Source: Eublepharis macularius
Taxonomy: Eukaryota; Chordata; Lepidosauria; Squamata; Eublepharidae
DNA: 64,000 bases
NCBI RefSeq assembly: GCF_028583425.1
Contig: NC_072790.1
Coordinates: 211,646,897 to 211,710,896, forward strand
Reading direction: 5' to 3'
Shown: positions 23,754 to 35,059 of the stretch, piece after piece
Numbering within the stretch: position 1 is the stretch's first letter
How the letters are laid out: every line of letters starts with the position of its first letter
Notes under the pieces: model-generated
Database searches by the model: none
What the model was told of the DNA's origin: nothing
The model's input: only the letters and a program-made list of their open reading frames with translations
Position numbers and translations under genes: made by a program

Positions 23754-26309
23754 ATGGAAATCTGCACCAGAGTTTTATATTTCTACCTCGTTATTCTGTT
23801 CTGTAATGGAGAAGATGAATTTCAACATCCAGGTGATGAGATCTATGTGCCTACCACAACCTCAAACTGCTCATCATTACTTGAGTCTCATACTCCAAAA
23901 AGAGTCCTTGATTTTTTTCACGTCATTAAACAACTAACCAGTAGCAAGGGGGCTGCTCGTAGTAATCCAGAAGTTGTAAATTCATCACATCATCAGAACT
24001 TTCAAGACGAGCCAACAGCTGTTTTATTTAATAGTCGACCACAGGAAATATCAGGTCAAAACTCACCTCTGAAACTGTCACAAAAGGTTGCAACAGTTGA
24101 TTCTCCACAAACTGAACAATCCTTGCAGAACACAACAGGGCTTCCAGTGCTAGCAGAGAAGCAGCAAGGAAACAAGTGGCTTTTAAATGTCAATCCAATG
24201 TTGAAGCACCGTGTTCTGGATCACAAAAGACAAGCTAGAAGGGAAACTGAATTTCTGCCTTCTGCACTAAGGGGCGATAATGGCTGCGGGATCCTGGTGA
24301 AGGGAGTGCTTAATCTATCACACAGAGAACTATCTGGCAGCAACCTGAAAGAGAAAATGGATTCTTGCAATGCTACAATGGACAAAATTAGAGAGCTTAA
24401 TGCCAGTCACAACCATCTGAACATTGATCTCACAGCCCTAATTTCACTCCTCCTTGAAATGAAGAACATGCACTCTGTTGATGTGAGTTACAACAAAATA
24501 ACTAACAGTGCTACTCACAGAAGTGAGATGTGTAATTTGGAGCCCAGCAAGCTTTTGTTTTTAAACCTTAGCCACAACCCACTCAACACTTTGGACAAGC
24601 TGTGTCTCCCTTCAACTCTCAAAAGTATTGATTTGTCTTTCACACGTATTAACAAAATACCAAAGGAGTTTGGGAGGGGAAATTTTCACTTAGAAGAGAT
24701 ATACATTCAAGGAAACCATTTTATATACAAACCTCAAGCACATGGCCCGGGCTTTTTTCTTCAACACTTAAGAACAAAACAGGCAGTGTACCATCCAGAA
24801 GTTGTTTCTCGTATTGATGTCCCACAGACTCCCATTCAAAGTCTCCCCCAGCAGGTAAAGCGTCTACAAATGTCAAATTGTTCTATTGTAGAGCTTCCAA
24901 AATGGTTTGCAAACAAAATGGAGAAACTTCTTTTTCTAGACATTAGTAATAACCCTATGCTTTCATTCCCCCAGTTGCCAGCTTCCTTGCAGCACCTCGA
25001 TTTAAGCAACAGTAACATCGAAAGTTTAATTGATATCAGCCATTTCTCCAATTTAACAGTGTTACACATTCAAAACAATAAAATGAGAGGTCGTTTCCCA
25101 TCTGAGCATCTTCCACTCTCACTGAAAGAACTTGATGTTAGTAAAAATAACCTACACGTGTTCCCACTCCAGGAAGCACAGCAAAAAATAGAATCCCTAA
25201 ATGTTTCTAGAAATCTAGTAACAGAGCTGTATCTGAGCATTTCTTTCTCCTCCCTCACCCACCTAGATATGAGCCACAATATAATTACAGAGCTGTTGGA
25301 TCACACAGGAAAATTTCTGCCTGCACTGAAATATTTTAATTTGTCTGGAAACAAAATTTCTGTTCTGCAACCAGGGTCTCTTCCTCAATCATTGCTTGAA
25401 TTGGACATAAGCAACAACGCTATTACCATACTCATGAAAGAGACATTTAAGCATTTAAAAAATCTGCAAGTTTTGACTATCCAGGGAAAACATTTTTTTT
25501 GCAACTGTGACTTGTACTGGTTTGTAAACACATATCTGTCTAGCTCACAAGTGCAGATAAATGGCAAAGAAGACATGTTGTGCAGCTACCCTCCTGGTAA
25601 ATGGGGTCTTTTGGTTGAACACAGTAACCTAACACTATTCAATTGTTCTCTTGGCTTTCAAATGGGAATTACAGCCTGTGTGGCCATCTTGGTTATATCC
25701 ACCATCATGACACTTTGCTGGCACTTTGATGGACCCTGGTATATAAAGATGGGTTGGTATTGGTGCGTGGCTAAGAAGAAACAATACGAAAAGAGACCAC
25801 AACACAAACCATATGATGCATTCATTTCATACAGTGAAGATGATGCACCGTGGATTAAAGGAACTCTGCTGGAAAAGCTGGAAACAAGTGGGTTTAAGGT
25901 ATGTTACCATGAGAGAGACTTCAAGCCAGGGCATCCAGTTCTTGGGAACATTTTCTATTGCATTGAGAACAGCCACAAAGTTCTTTTTGTGCTGTCACCT
26001 AGTTTTGTCAACAGTTGCTGGTGCCAGTATGAGCTGTACTTTGCTGAACATCGGGTCCTTAATGAAAATCAAGATTCTCTCATTATGGTTGTACTGGAAG
26101 AGCTCCCACCCAACAGCATTCCACAGAAATTCAGCAAGCTTAGAAAGTTATTGAAAAGGAAAACCTACTTAAAATGGAGCCCAGAGGAACACAAACAAAA
26201 GCTCTTCTGGCACCAGTTGACTGCTGTGCTGAAAACTGTCAATGAGGCAATGGTTTTGACATCAGAAAATGAGCTGCACTTGGAAAATGGAGACAGATAT
26301 GGAATTTAA
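23754..26309 (+). CDS. TLR15: Toll-like receptor 15, single coding exon
   Basis: TLR15 is a membrane innate immune receptor of birds and reptiles; the chicken and Anolis proteins are reported to be triggered by microbial protease cleavage of the ectodomain. The chosen product has 851 residues. Residues 1-19 form a signal peptide (MEICTRVLYFYLVILFCNG). A non-repeat N-terminal stretch is followed by about 14 leucine-rich repeats such as LLFLNLSHNPLNTL and LLELDISNNAITIL. A cysteine-rich LRR C-terminal cap starts near residue 583 (CNCDLYWF), one membrane segment lies near 637-658, and a TIR domain starts at 687 (YDAFISYS). Box 2 is RDFKPG with the signalling proline kept, and a box-3-like FW lies near the end. 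An in-frame ATG at 23700 would add 18 residues, but that stretch covers a pyrimidine tract and AG acceptor ending at 23752, so translation probably starts at 23754 after a noncoding exon. The length and single exon match chicken TLR15 (about 868 residues). A TLR1/2-family paralogue is the main alternative. Confidence 0.88.
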   Translation: MEICTRVLYFYLVILFCNGEDEFQHPGDEIYVPTTTSNCSSLLESHTPKRVLDFFHVIKQLTSSKGAARSNPEVVNSSHHQNFQDEPTAVLFNSRPQEISGQNSPLKLSQKVATVDSPQTEQSLQNTTGLPVLAEKQQGNKWLLNVNPMLKHRVLDHKRQARRETEFLPSALRGDNGCGILVKGVLNLSHRELSGSNLKEKMDSCNATMDKIRELNASHNHLNIDLTALISLLLEMKNMHSVDVSYNKITNSATHRSEMCNLEPSKLLFLNLSHNPLNTLDKLCLPSTLKSIDLSFTRINKIPKEFGRGNFHLEEIYIQGNHFIYKPQAHGPGFFLQHLRTKQAVYHPEVVSRIDVPQTPIQSLPQQVKRLQMSNCSIVELPKWFANKMEKLLFLDISNNPMLSFPQLPASLQHLDLSNSNIESLIDISHFSNLTVLHIQNNKMRGRFPSEHLPLSLKELDVSKNNLHVFPLQEAQQKIESLNVSRNLVTELYLSISFSSLTHLDMSHNIITELLDHTGKFLPALKYFNLSGNKISVLQPGSLPQSLLELDISNNAITILMKETFKHLKNLQVLTIQGKHFFCNCDLYWFVNTYLSSSQVQINGKEDMLCSYPPGKWGLLVEHSNLTLFNCSLGFQMGITACVAILVISTIMTLCWHFDGPWYIKMGWYWCVAKKKQYEKRPQHKPYDAFISYSEDDAPWIKGTLLEKLETSGFKVCYHERDFKPGHPVLGNIFYCIENSHKVLFVLSPSFVNSCWCQYELYFAEHRVLNENQDSLIMVVLEELPPNSIPQKFSKLRKLLKRKTYLKWSPEEHKQKLFWHQLTAVLKTVNEAMVLTSENELHLENGDRYGI

Positions 26310-26417
26310 GTTCCATGAAAGATGAACATGAACTTTTACAATCAATATGAACTTTTGCTGAAAGTCTCAGCCCAGATGATAATAGTGTTGAAGCATTAAT
26401 TTATTGAAATAGTAGCA

Positions 26418-26423
26418 AATAAA
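26418..26423 (+). terminator. Candidate poly(A) signal of TLR15
   Basis: A canonical AATAAA lies about 110 bases after the TLR15 stop. No strong GT-rich element is obvious just after it, so the real 3' end may lie further on. Confidence 0.4.
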
Positions 26424-26908
26424 CAGAAAATTACTGTAAGTTACAAGACTCTCTTTTAAATAGACTCTAGAAGCCAATCTCCCCCACACATACACACCAC
26501 AATAGCACTTCACAAAGCACCACATCATATCACAGGGAGCCCCATCCCCTTCAATAGGATGCCTGTTACCTGAGACCTTAAGTCCTGTGCCACTGTAAAG
26601 GGTCAGTACAAACATTACTTTTCCACCCAGGTCTCCCTGTAAGTTGTCTGTCTATGTACATTGGAAATGGAAAGGGAAAACAAGTGGAGATAATTTTTTT
26701 GCAAATATGTGCATCATACATATACATTCAGGTGGGAGGGGGGGCGTTGGTTGAGGATCCCTACCAAGCATACTTTCAATGGTAAACCTAGCTTTGTGTA
26801 ATGTATGAAATAGTCTCATGATTACTGTTATAGCATATGATTTCTTCTTGCTTCTGACTTGTTTTTCAGTTCCTATAGGCCTGTAGCTACATGGCTTAAG
26901 AAACCAGG

Positions 26909-27126
26909 TAGGGTTGCCATCTCTGGGTTGGAAAATTCCTGGAGATTTGGGGGTGGAGCCTTGAGAGGGCAGGGTTTGGGGAGGGGAGGGACCTCAGTGG
27001 GGTATAATATCATACAGTCCCTCTTCCAAAGCAGCCATTTCCTCCAGGGAAATGGATCTCTGTTACCTGGAGATCAGCTACAATTCTGAGAGATCTCCAG
27101 CCACCACCTGGAGGTTGGCAACCCTA
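26909..27126 (+). mobile_element. Small hAT-like element, 218 bp
   Basis: The ends are TAGGGTTGCCA and TGGCAACCCTA, perfect inverted repeats. Flanks AAACCAGG (26901-26908) and AAACAAGG (27127-27134) form an 8-bp duplication with one difference. The TAGGG end and the 8-bp duplication fit hAT. It has no coding capacity. Related copies: 31678-31883, 36458-36670, 38443-38661. Confidence 0.78.
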
Positions 27127-27603
27127 AAACAAGGCCATCTGATTTAATGGTTAAGAAAGAAAACTATCTGAAGAAAGTTGTTAGGCGGGGGATACTTTCC
27201 CTTACATAAGGAATGTGTGCATGTGGAACCATGAGTAAGGGCCCTTCACTCCACCCACTGCTATCAGGTGCCATTGTGCTGCAACTTGAATAACAGGCAA
27301 GCTGCCACTTGGGCAAAAGCACTGTTGACTCTATGGAGTATTCAGACTGACATATTTGACTGCAGTTGCTCAGGTGACCAGCATTCCACCAGAGCACCTT
27401 TTTTTCAATGTTTCCAAGGGAAAAACTGTATTACAAAATTGAGGGGCAACAGTTTTTCTCCATAATTTGAAAATTTCCAGAACTTTTACATCTCTGTTAA
27501 GGACTAAAATTCTCACAAATAGCAGATAGGGGGGTAATCCAGTAACTTGACTGTACCACTTCACCTACAGGCTCTCATGGAACTTCCCTCCATGAACAAA
27601 ACT

Positions 27604-27693
27604 TACAGTGCAATCCTAAACAAAGGTACATCCTTCTAAGTCAATTGAAATCAATGGGTTCTGACAGGTGTAATGATGTTTAGGGTTGTACTA
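27604..27693. repeat. Small palindromic repeat
   Basis: CAGTGCAATCCTAAAC at the left and GTTTAGGGTTGTACT at the right are diverged inverted arms of the family at 13150-13235. Confidence 0.5.
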
Positions 27694-28229
27694 TTATACT
27701 AAGTTCAAACAGCAAGGAATTTTTGCCTTCTCCCTCACATGCCAATTTTCTATGTGAATGAGTCTTTCTTAGAGTGTAGAGGGGAGTGTTCTATGAGTTC
27801 CATCTACAATCTGGTAATACAGTCCAGACATAAATCAATCACTGTAAGAACAAAATCTAATATTTATTAATAGCTGAAGGAAAAATCAGATTTTCTTCCC
27901 ATGCAAAAACTTGGAAACCATTGACAGGGTTATGCCATTTCATACTGCTATGGAGCTTGCTAGTTTAATTCAACTCCATATATTTTTCCAAAAAATCCTT
28001 ATAAGGTTAAAACCATTTTCTGTTTGTAAAAAAAACATTTCACCAATTATATATTGTGAAAGAGACAGCTACTTAGTCACAGGGCTAATGTCCAAGGATC
28101 TGTAATGACTCCTGTCAAATATTAATTCCAATAAATTGCCATTGCTTGCACTTCTTCAAAGCAAAATCAAATAAAAGTAGTAGTTTAAAAAATTAAATGG
28201 TTTAAACCATAACGTTAACATGATATGGT

Positions 28230-28375
28230 TGTGCCGGTGGAAAGAACTGTCAAATCACAGCCAACCTAGGGCAACCTCATAGGGTTTTCAAGGCAAAAGA
28301 TGTTCAGAGGTGGTTTGCCATTGCTTGCCTCTGTGTAGCAACCCTGACTGGGTGCTGACAAATAATAAGAGATTT
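28230..28375 (+). repeat. SINE-like dispersed repeat
   Basis: The order CAAATCACAGCCAACCTAGG, CCTCATAGGGTTTTCAAGGC and GAGGTGGTTTGCCATTGC matches a dispersed sauropsid repeat I recognise by pattern but cannot name with certainty. A shorter trace (GTGCCATCAAGTCACCTCC) lies near 42047. Confidence 0.5.
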
Positions 28376-31300
28376 TACCATCTGGGGATCATATAAGATC
28401 TCATTGGTACTTGCACATTGCATTGCATTTCCCCTCCCTGTTCACATTACTCTTACAGATCTCAAAAGATTTCACTGAAGCAATTTTTTTGAAAAATGTA
28501 AGGGGAGAACAGGTGTTTGATATACCACAGAACTACTGAAACCTTCATTATAGGGCAATATAATACATAGGAAGTATCACAACTTAAGAGGGAAAGCTTC
28601 AGAAATATTTTTATATCCCCTTTTAATCCCAAAAGCATCAGAGAACTTTAAAAAAAAAACAGAAGTACCAATTAAAAAGTCCAGCAGCACTGTTCCTCAT
28701 GTATTATTTCAGTAATTAGAAAATTTAAAAATGCAGAAAGCATTGGCAAAAATTGATTTTCAATACTTGGTTACTACAGACAGTCGTTTATATGATTCAT
28801 AATTCTGAAAGAATTATTACAACCTCATGGGTTGTAAACTGGATTCTTGAAATCTTAACTCTCAGAATTTTTTTAAAAGAAGGAGCTTTTTAAATCCGTG
28901 GGGTGTGCAAAAAGATTGAAAATTATGACCTGTATCCAGCCACTTCATTCCAGAGTTAAAAACAACTAACAATGTTCTTTAGAGGGCAGCAATTTCTATC
29001 AAGTCCCCTACGGAAATTTTGTTTCAGATGGTCAATGGACCCTTAGAAACAACCGAGTGGGAGTCTACAGTGGAAGGAAGGAATCATCATAAACTGCTGC
29101 CCTAAGAAAGCAAAAGAGCTATTTGGAATGTGATTGGAAGGTGTGTACCTTTAAAATGTGTGTACATACTTCTCCACTTGCTAAACCAAGAGTTAAAGCA
29201 AAATCCCTGCATGATGTATTTGTTGCTGTGCTCTACCAGTTCAAATGTTAGGTTGGGGGTTAGAAAACTTAAATACTCTCCTATATAAAATATTTCCTGG
29301 ATATATAAAAATAGCATGTCTAGGGAAACCCACCTACACCCCACCTACAACGTGCTAGTTTGGTACAGGTCCGTTAATGGATACACAATGTGGGAATGGA
29401 GCTAACTTAATTTAGCCCATGGAGAATAGAAGGGAAAGAAATGAAAGGAGGTTGACAAGAATCAAAATCAAAGATATGATAAGATGCCATTGAGCACTAG
29501 ATTAATGAGAAGTGTGTCTGAGTTGTTAAAATTCAGACTGCTGGGGAAGGGGGTGAGCTCATGTGACTGAAGGCCTCTCCATGCCAAAACAAAAAAAACT
29601 CAAAATCCTGCACACAGAAAAATAGCATCAGTGGAAAAGCCCTGACAGCCTAGCTTTCTATATGGAGGGGGAAAATGTTTAGATGGAGGAACATTCAATC
29701 ATGGCAGTTCTCAGCTGCAGAATATAAGCCAAGGCACACAGGTTTGCAATCTCTGTAGGAACTATGCTTACATCAAAATAATATGGGCGACAGGCAAAGC
29801 CACTATTAAACTCCTATTCTCCCTATCTCACCATACACATAAACGAATTAGCATTTATATAGCTCTTTTTCTAAATATTGTAAGCACTTCACATAGATTA
29901 CCTCAGCAACAGTTCCTGTCTGTTTAAAGGTGGGGAAAGAACCAGCTTTTGTCAAAGGCTCTAATCATCTGTATGGACTAAAATAACTGAATGCATACTG
30001 TTTCTCCTCAGAGCTTCGCTGTAGATCACAAGAGCTGGGCCTTTCAAGGATATTCTATGCTACTTCCCTAAATGATTGGTGTTCACTTTAGAAAAAAGGA
30101 CACTTTTATTTACAAAGATATAAGGAAAATTATATAAGTAGTTTTTCTATCCAAATGTTCATTTATATAAAGGCAAAATTGAAATAATCTAAATAAATAA
30201 ATGAACTCTCACCTTCAGTAACAAGCTGGATGACTAAAGTAATTTTTTTTTACATTTATTAAAACACATTAAATAGCTCAATTTATATACATAAGATTAC
30301 CAGCGTATTTGAGGTTTTGGCACTTCACAATGACATACAATGATTCCCTCCACTGCAGCATGTATTTGTAGACCCATCACCACTTCAGATGCATCCAAAT
30401 TACCATATTTGGGTAAAGAAGGAACTAACTGCAGGGATATCTTCGACCTTAAGACTTAAGTGTTAAACTCATAAATCAGAAAGTCACTGGGTCAAATCTT
30501 ATTTCTAAAAGGAATTCTCTAAGTGGTTTTAGTAAGCCATTTTTCCTAGCCTCAGAACTCTGAAATATGGAAAGATCATACTGGCTAACCTTAAAAGGTT
30601 GCTGTAAGGATTTCAAGAAAATAATGGAGTGAATCCTGAAGGAACTTGCCTCTGAAGGAAGGGGGGGGTGATTTTTGCTGATTCCTCCACCTCACCACAG
30701 ACCTCCAACTATCCCATCATGCTGTTCCTTAGGGTCCTCCTGTCCCTCAGGGGCAGCATTTTGGGTTGCGGGAGGAGGGGGATAGGCAAAGAAGTTTTCA
30801 GCAAGATATAAGCCAATGTATGTGAAATGCTTTGAACATCCTCAAGAGCCCTGTATTTGCTAAAAATAATTATTAAAATGTCTTAGTCATTTTTTCTTAA
30901 TTATAAGCCTGGAGGGTAGCAGCTTTCACCTTTATTGTGTGATGCAGCACTTTGCTTAAGCTCATCAGAATTTTTTTTCACTGAAAGATCTCCTTAAGAG
31001 CAAGTTCATCTTATTTGATGTAACTTCCTTCTCTGTTACATCAACTGGAATATGAGAACAAATACGTTGCAAGGTGTTTGGATAAGTATAAAAGAGGCAT
31101 GTAATTAACCACTTGTTTGGCTGCCTGTGTTGAGTGAAAAATCACACCCAACTAGTAGAGTCTTTCAAATTAGGAAATATTTGTCTTTCAGGCTGTTAAT
31201 ATGGTTTGGTTTTAAAAAAATAGATATTGTCAGGGTTTCTAATGAAAAAAGGAGGAGTTAATAGCTAACTAAATAGCAGAAGATCCTGTCTGAGCACAAA

Positions 31301-31670
31301 ATATTGGATTAGATTAGCTTCAGTTCCTTAATATCCATATATTCCAAGTCTACAGTTCTCTGAAATCATCATACTTTTCCCCCTACAGCAGTAATACTGC
31401 ATTTTGTTTTTAAAAGTTTCTATAAATTTGCTTTCAATTCAGGCTCCATTTGGAATCCTTTCAAAATAAAGTAAAATAACCTTTTAAACAAACAGTGGTC
31501 CTGGCAGTACTTCTAGTTTGTTTCTTTGCCACCACATATGTTTTACTGTCAACACAATTAAACACCCATCTCCAGCCCATTTTTTAAAAAATGTTATGCA
31601 TTGAACTGATAATATATACAATTCAGAGTAGCAATCTTTAAAAGGCAGGCTTCTTTGTTAATGCCAAAAC
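28376..31670. other. Intergenic DNA between TLR15 and GPR75, no gene recognised
   Basis: AT-rich sequence without recognisable exons. Repeats with clear structure are absent. The GPR75 3' UTR extends leftward from 32364, and TTTATT words (AATAAA on the minus strand) near 30105 and 30254 could be distant poly(A) signals for it. Confidence 0.45.
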
Positions 31671-31677
31671 TGTGCAC

Positions 31678-31883
31678 TAGGGTTGTCAACTTCGTACTGG
31701 GAAATTCCTAGAGATTTGGGAATCGAGTCTGGGGTAGGTAGGGGGTTGGGGAGAGAAAATACCTCAGTGGGGTATATAGAGTCCACCCTCCAAAGCACCC
31801 AGGGGAAACTGATCTTTTCCATCTGGAGATCAGTTGTGATTCCAGGAAATTTCCAGGCCCCACTTGGGAGGTTGGCAAGCCTA
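31678..31883 (+). mobile_element. Small hAT-like element, 206 bp
   Basis: The ends TAGGGTTGTCAAC and GTTGGCAAGCCTA are diverged inverted repeats of the 26909-27126 family. Flanks CTGTGCAC (31670-31677) and TTGTGCAC (31884-31891) differ at one base, supporting an 8-bp duplication. Confidence 0.72.
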
Positions 31884-32364
31884 TTGTGCACTTTCAAGAC
31901 AATACCACAGAAAACAGCGAACTAATACCCAGATCAGTTCTAAAACCACTGAGTACTTATGAATAATCTGGTGTTTTGTAGTTGGCAACCATTTTTGACA
32001 AAAAGCAGATTTAAATATTGTATGCTGGCATTCAGAAATATTTTTGTAATATAATAAACTTGGAGATCAGTAACACGAAACCACTAAAAAAGAAGAAACA
32101 GATACCCAATGAAGTGGTAGAACAAAGGTGGCCAACATATGCCAAAGGTACAAGTGAAATGCCTGGCAGGAACAGGAAAGCTTGGAAGCCTTGCTATGGT
32201 ATACTGTTAGACCTGCATTCCAACCTGCCTCCCTCATGTTGGATGCCGCCTGCTTAATAGACTAGGGACAAAAACACCCCAAAGCAGGATGGGGATGTAT
32301 TGCAGTGCATGCTAGAATGGCACTATACCATATTTTTGGACTTGACTTGTGGTCTGCCCACCAG

Positions 32365-34008
32365 CTACACAGAGGGGACTGGTATCTGCTTAGCAGAAGT
32401 ACTGTCAAAATCCTGCACTAGGTCATTAGTGGTGTGGTAGTGCATGGCAATATATGATTTGGCAAAACCAAATTGAGAATTTGCCAGCTGCAGGCTATTT
32501 GGAGTGCTCACTTCCTGAGAAGGGCAGCTATTATAGATGCTATAATAAGGTTCAATGCGGGTGTTCATGGGAGTGGAGCTACTCTGTCCTCCATAATGGG
32601 GATGGCCCCCGGAAGCCTTAGGACTTAACACACTTTCCTTGGAATGACTAGGGCCACAAGCCTGGTCCACAAACTTTTTCTGGGGCTTTGGAGACAACAT
32701 GTATGCTGAGTTGGTCTCATGATGGGATGACTTGTTTCTGTTTGCCTCGAGGCTCCCTTTGCCGACAACTCGAAGCCTAGTTTTCTGCTTGCAGCAAAAA
32801 AATATCAGTGCTAAGAACTGGAGGCACCAAAGTACCCTCCTCCTCAACCCAGCACTGTTACGGGAATATATAAAAGGGTTTAATCCAGATTTGAAAAAAA
32901 TAAGGGTAAATCCACACAGTTCAAACTGGTAAAGGATAAAGCCACTGTTCCTGGACATGACATCTTGCACCAAGGAGATACCCAAAGGGAGGCAGCAAAC
33001 TAAGACAGAAAGGACGATCACCACACAAGTTACTACAGCTTTGGAGTCCTTGGCTGTGGACAAGTTAACCGTGGACACCAGCTGGAATCTGCTGGCTGCT
33101 GGCGCAGACAGCTGGCTGAGGTTCTTCATGTACCCATGGGTTTGGACATGCTGCAGCTTATTATAGTTTTGGTTTCTATACAGAGCTGGCATAGTACACT
33201 GTACCCCATCAGCACACCCTGTTACAAGTGGTCCAATGAAAGCCTGAGGCCTAGAGGCATCCACTGTGATGATGGGAGGGCACTTCCTGACTTGAGCATT
33301 TCTCCTCAAGGTTTGGGCTATCATGATGTAGGAGACTGAAACCACCGTCACACAGCAAATGAAGTCAGTCACATACAAGTAAGGGATGATCTTCCCCTCT
33401 CCGCTGACTAGGCTGGAGATGGGAAGACAGAGGCGGGATTTATGGGTCCTCATGGTCGCCAGCGTGGCAAGAGTGAAGCTAGTGGCCCATAAGAGTAAAG
33501 TGAGCAAGAGGGTGCAAGGGAAAGAGGCAGTCCGGTTGGGCTGCTTCCCTAAGACCATGCGCAGTCGGTGTACGGCAATGACAGCCACTGTCTTGAGAGA
33601 CATGATGATGAAACCGGAGCTGGTGAGGTGGAAGGTGAAGCAGAATGCATCGGGGATGCCAGCCGCAGAGTCTAAGAAAAGGGCAAAAGTGAACATGGGG
33701 GCAGTCACTCCACAGATGAAGAGGTCACAGAAAGACAGGTTGAGGATCATGAAATCAAAATTGGTCCTGAACTTCCGGAAGGCTGGGTCAAAGAAGGACA
33801 AGAAGACAATGAGGTTGCCATAGGAACCCAAGCAGAAGATGACAGCCAGGAGGAAAGTACATGTGACCAGGGTGGCTGTGTGAATAATCTCCTGGATATC
33901 TCCTTGGAAAGAGAAGGTGTCATTGCTGCTCCAGGAACGCAGTGGCAGCTGTGATGAGGAGTTGGGCTGGTCTGTCCATTTTGCCTCAGCCTGACCTGTC
34001 AGGTTCAT
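32365..34008 (-). CDS. GPR75: G protein-coupled receptor 75, single coding exon
   Basis: GPR75 is a plasma-membrane class A receptor; CCL5 and 20-HETE have been proposed as ligands. The 547-residue product is close to the human 540. N-glycosylation sequons lie at residues 2, 16 and 29. Seven membrane segments fall near 42-73, 86-112, 121-150, 163-186, 208-234, 323-350 and 357-384. C123 and C194 are placed to form the usual extracellular disulfide. The third segment ends in HRL (147-149) instead of DRY, as in the human protein, and the seventh carries NPFIY (377-381). The third intracellular loop is long, and the tail ends in [10 protein letters not shown], matching human GPR75. The frame is intact. 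The start codon has A at -3 and matches the family N-terminus. The coding exon faces TLR15 tail to tail; PSME4 lies upstream on the same strand, the same neighbour order as in mammals. Confidence 0.97.
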   Translation of the reverse strand: MNLTGQAEAKWTDQPNSSSQLPLRSWSSNDTFSFQGDIQEIIHTATLVTCTFLLAVIFCLGSYGNLIVFLSFFDPAFRKFRTNFDFMILNLSFCDLFICGVTAPMFTFALFLDSAAGIPDAFCFTFHLTSSGFIIMSLKTVAVIAVHRLRMVLGKQPNRTASFPCTLLLTLLLWATSFTLATLATMRTHKSRLCLPISSLVSGEGKIIPYLYVTDFICCVTVVSVSYIMIAQTLRRNAQVRKCPPIITVDASRPQAFIGPLVTGCADGVQCTMPALYRNQNYNKLQHVQTHGYMKNLSQLSAPAASRFQLVSTVNLSTAKDSKAVVTCVVIVLSVLVCCLPLGISLVQDVMSRNSGFILYQFELCGFTLIFFKSGLNPFIYSRNSAGLRRRVLWCLQFLALIFFCCKQKTRLRVVGKGSLEANRNKSSHHETNSAYMLSPKPQKKFVDQACGPSHSKESVLSPKASGGHPHYGGQSSSTPMNTRIEPYYSIYNSCPSQEVSTPNSLQLANSQFGFAKSYIAMHYHTTNDLVQDFDSTSAKQIPVPSV

Positions 34009-34060
34009 CCTCGAGGAAATAATACTCAGCTATCCCAGCAGGAGGTCGGAACCAAGCACC

Positions 34061-34093
34061 TCACATTAGAAGTTTGCAGCAAGCGAGATCCAT
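34061..34093 (-). promoter_or_regulatory. Upstream ORF in the GPR75 5' leader (10 codons)
   Basis: Reading on the minus strand, an ATG in a near-perfect Kozak context (CACCATGG) opens a 10-residue frame MDLACCKLLM ending at TGA, about 50 bases before the GPR75 start. Its last codon is itself an ATG placed directly before the stop. A predicted acceptor (TTCTAACAG, exon starting at 34105) would keep this uORF in the mature leader. Such uORFs commonly lower translation of the main frame. Confidence 0.55.
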
Positions 34094-34702
34094 GGTGGGT
34101 GAAGCCTGTTAGAACAAGCACAAATCCCCCCACAACCCAAAAATAAAGTCAACAGATGACATGATCTAGCCAGAAAGGTTGCTCTTGATCTTTAATAACT
34201 ATGTAGTGTTACAAAAAGAAAGCATGTCTGACAATTCTACTGCAGTTTTTAAAAGCACAGGAAATAGAGTGAAACGCCAGTACAAATAGATTAACTCTGA
34301 AACCTTACTTTTAAAAAAATTACTACAGAGACTGGATTTGCTGAAATAAAATTTGGAGAAGTTTTTCACCTGGATCCATTTTTTGACAGCCATGTTCTAT
34401 CTTTTCCCTTTATCTAAAACAGTACGTAGTTAAAGTCCAAGTGCTCACATATTTAGCCTTTATAACTATCGGCACTGCACCAAATACTTTTTATGTCTAA
34501 TTCTTTCAGTGGGAGAAGCGCAAGGAACCACCTATAGCTCAGCTCTCTTGCTTTGCATGCACCTTGTTGCCCCAAATAAAACTCCTACAATCTCCACCTA
34601 CCACTTGGTCTAAAGCTGTTTCTACCTGTTATCCTCAAAAGAGATCAGCAATGTTTTGCAAAAAAAAAAATATTCTAGTGAATGAATATGATGGATAGTT
34701 TC

Positions 34703-34850
34703 AGGTGGGTAGCGGTGCTGGACTGCAGCAGAAAAGCAAGATTTGAGTCCAATAGCACTTTAAGGACCAATAAGATTTTCGGAGAGTCAAAGCTCTGGTA
34801 TCTGACTAAGGGAGATTTGACTCTCAAAAGTGTATAGCCTGGAACTATGG
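34703..34850. mobile_element. Inverted dimer of a Penelope-type tail, decayed
   Basis: GTGGGTAGCGGTGCTGGACT opens a minus-oriented half, and the right half reads CTGACTAAGGGAGATTTGAC onward. The layout is the same as at 21590-21795. It lies upstream of GPR75, between the coding exon and the CpG island, so inside the predicted GPR75 intron. Confidence 0.55.
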
Positions 34851-35059
34851 TGGAGAAAATTCGGGTAGGGGAGGAGATCCCAGATTCATTACCCTGCTAG
34901 TCTGCCACACAATGTCTGACTCTACACCACTGACCTGGATGCAGGCAGGGGACCCACTTCTCCCCTGCTCCCCACCTTCCCAAGAAGCCCCCAGTGTCCA
35001 GCCATCATTCACACCCAGCAATGGGCAGCTCTATACTTCCCACTCCCGCCGTGCATCCC

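Noticed and set aside
33386-33823. 145-codon plus-strand frame opposite GPR75
   Set aside because: It is the antisense shadow of the strongly conserved GPR75 coding exon.
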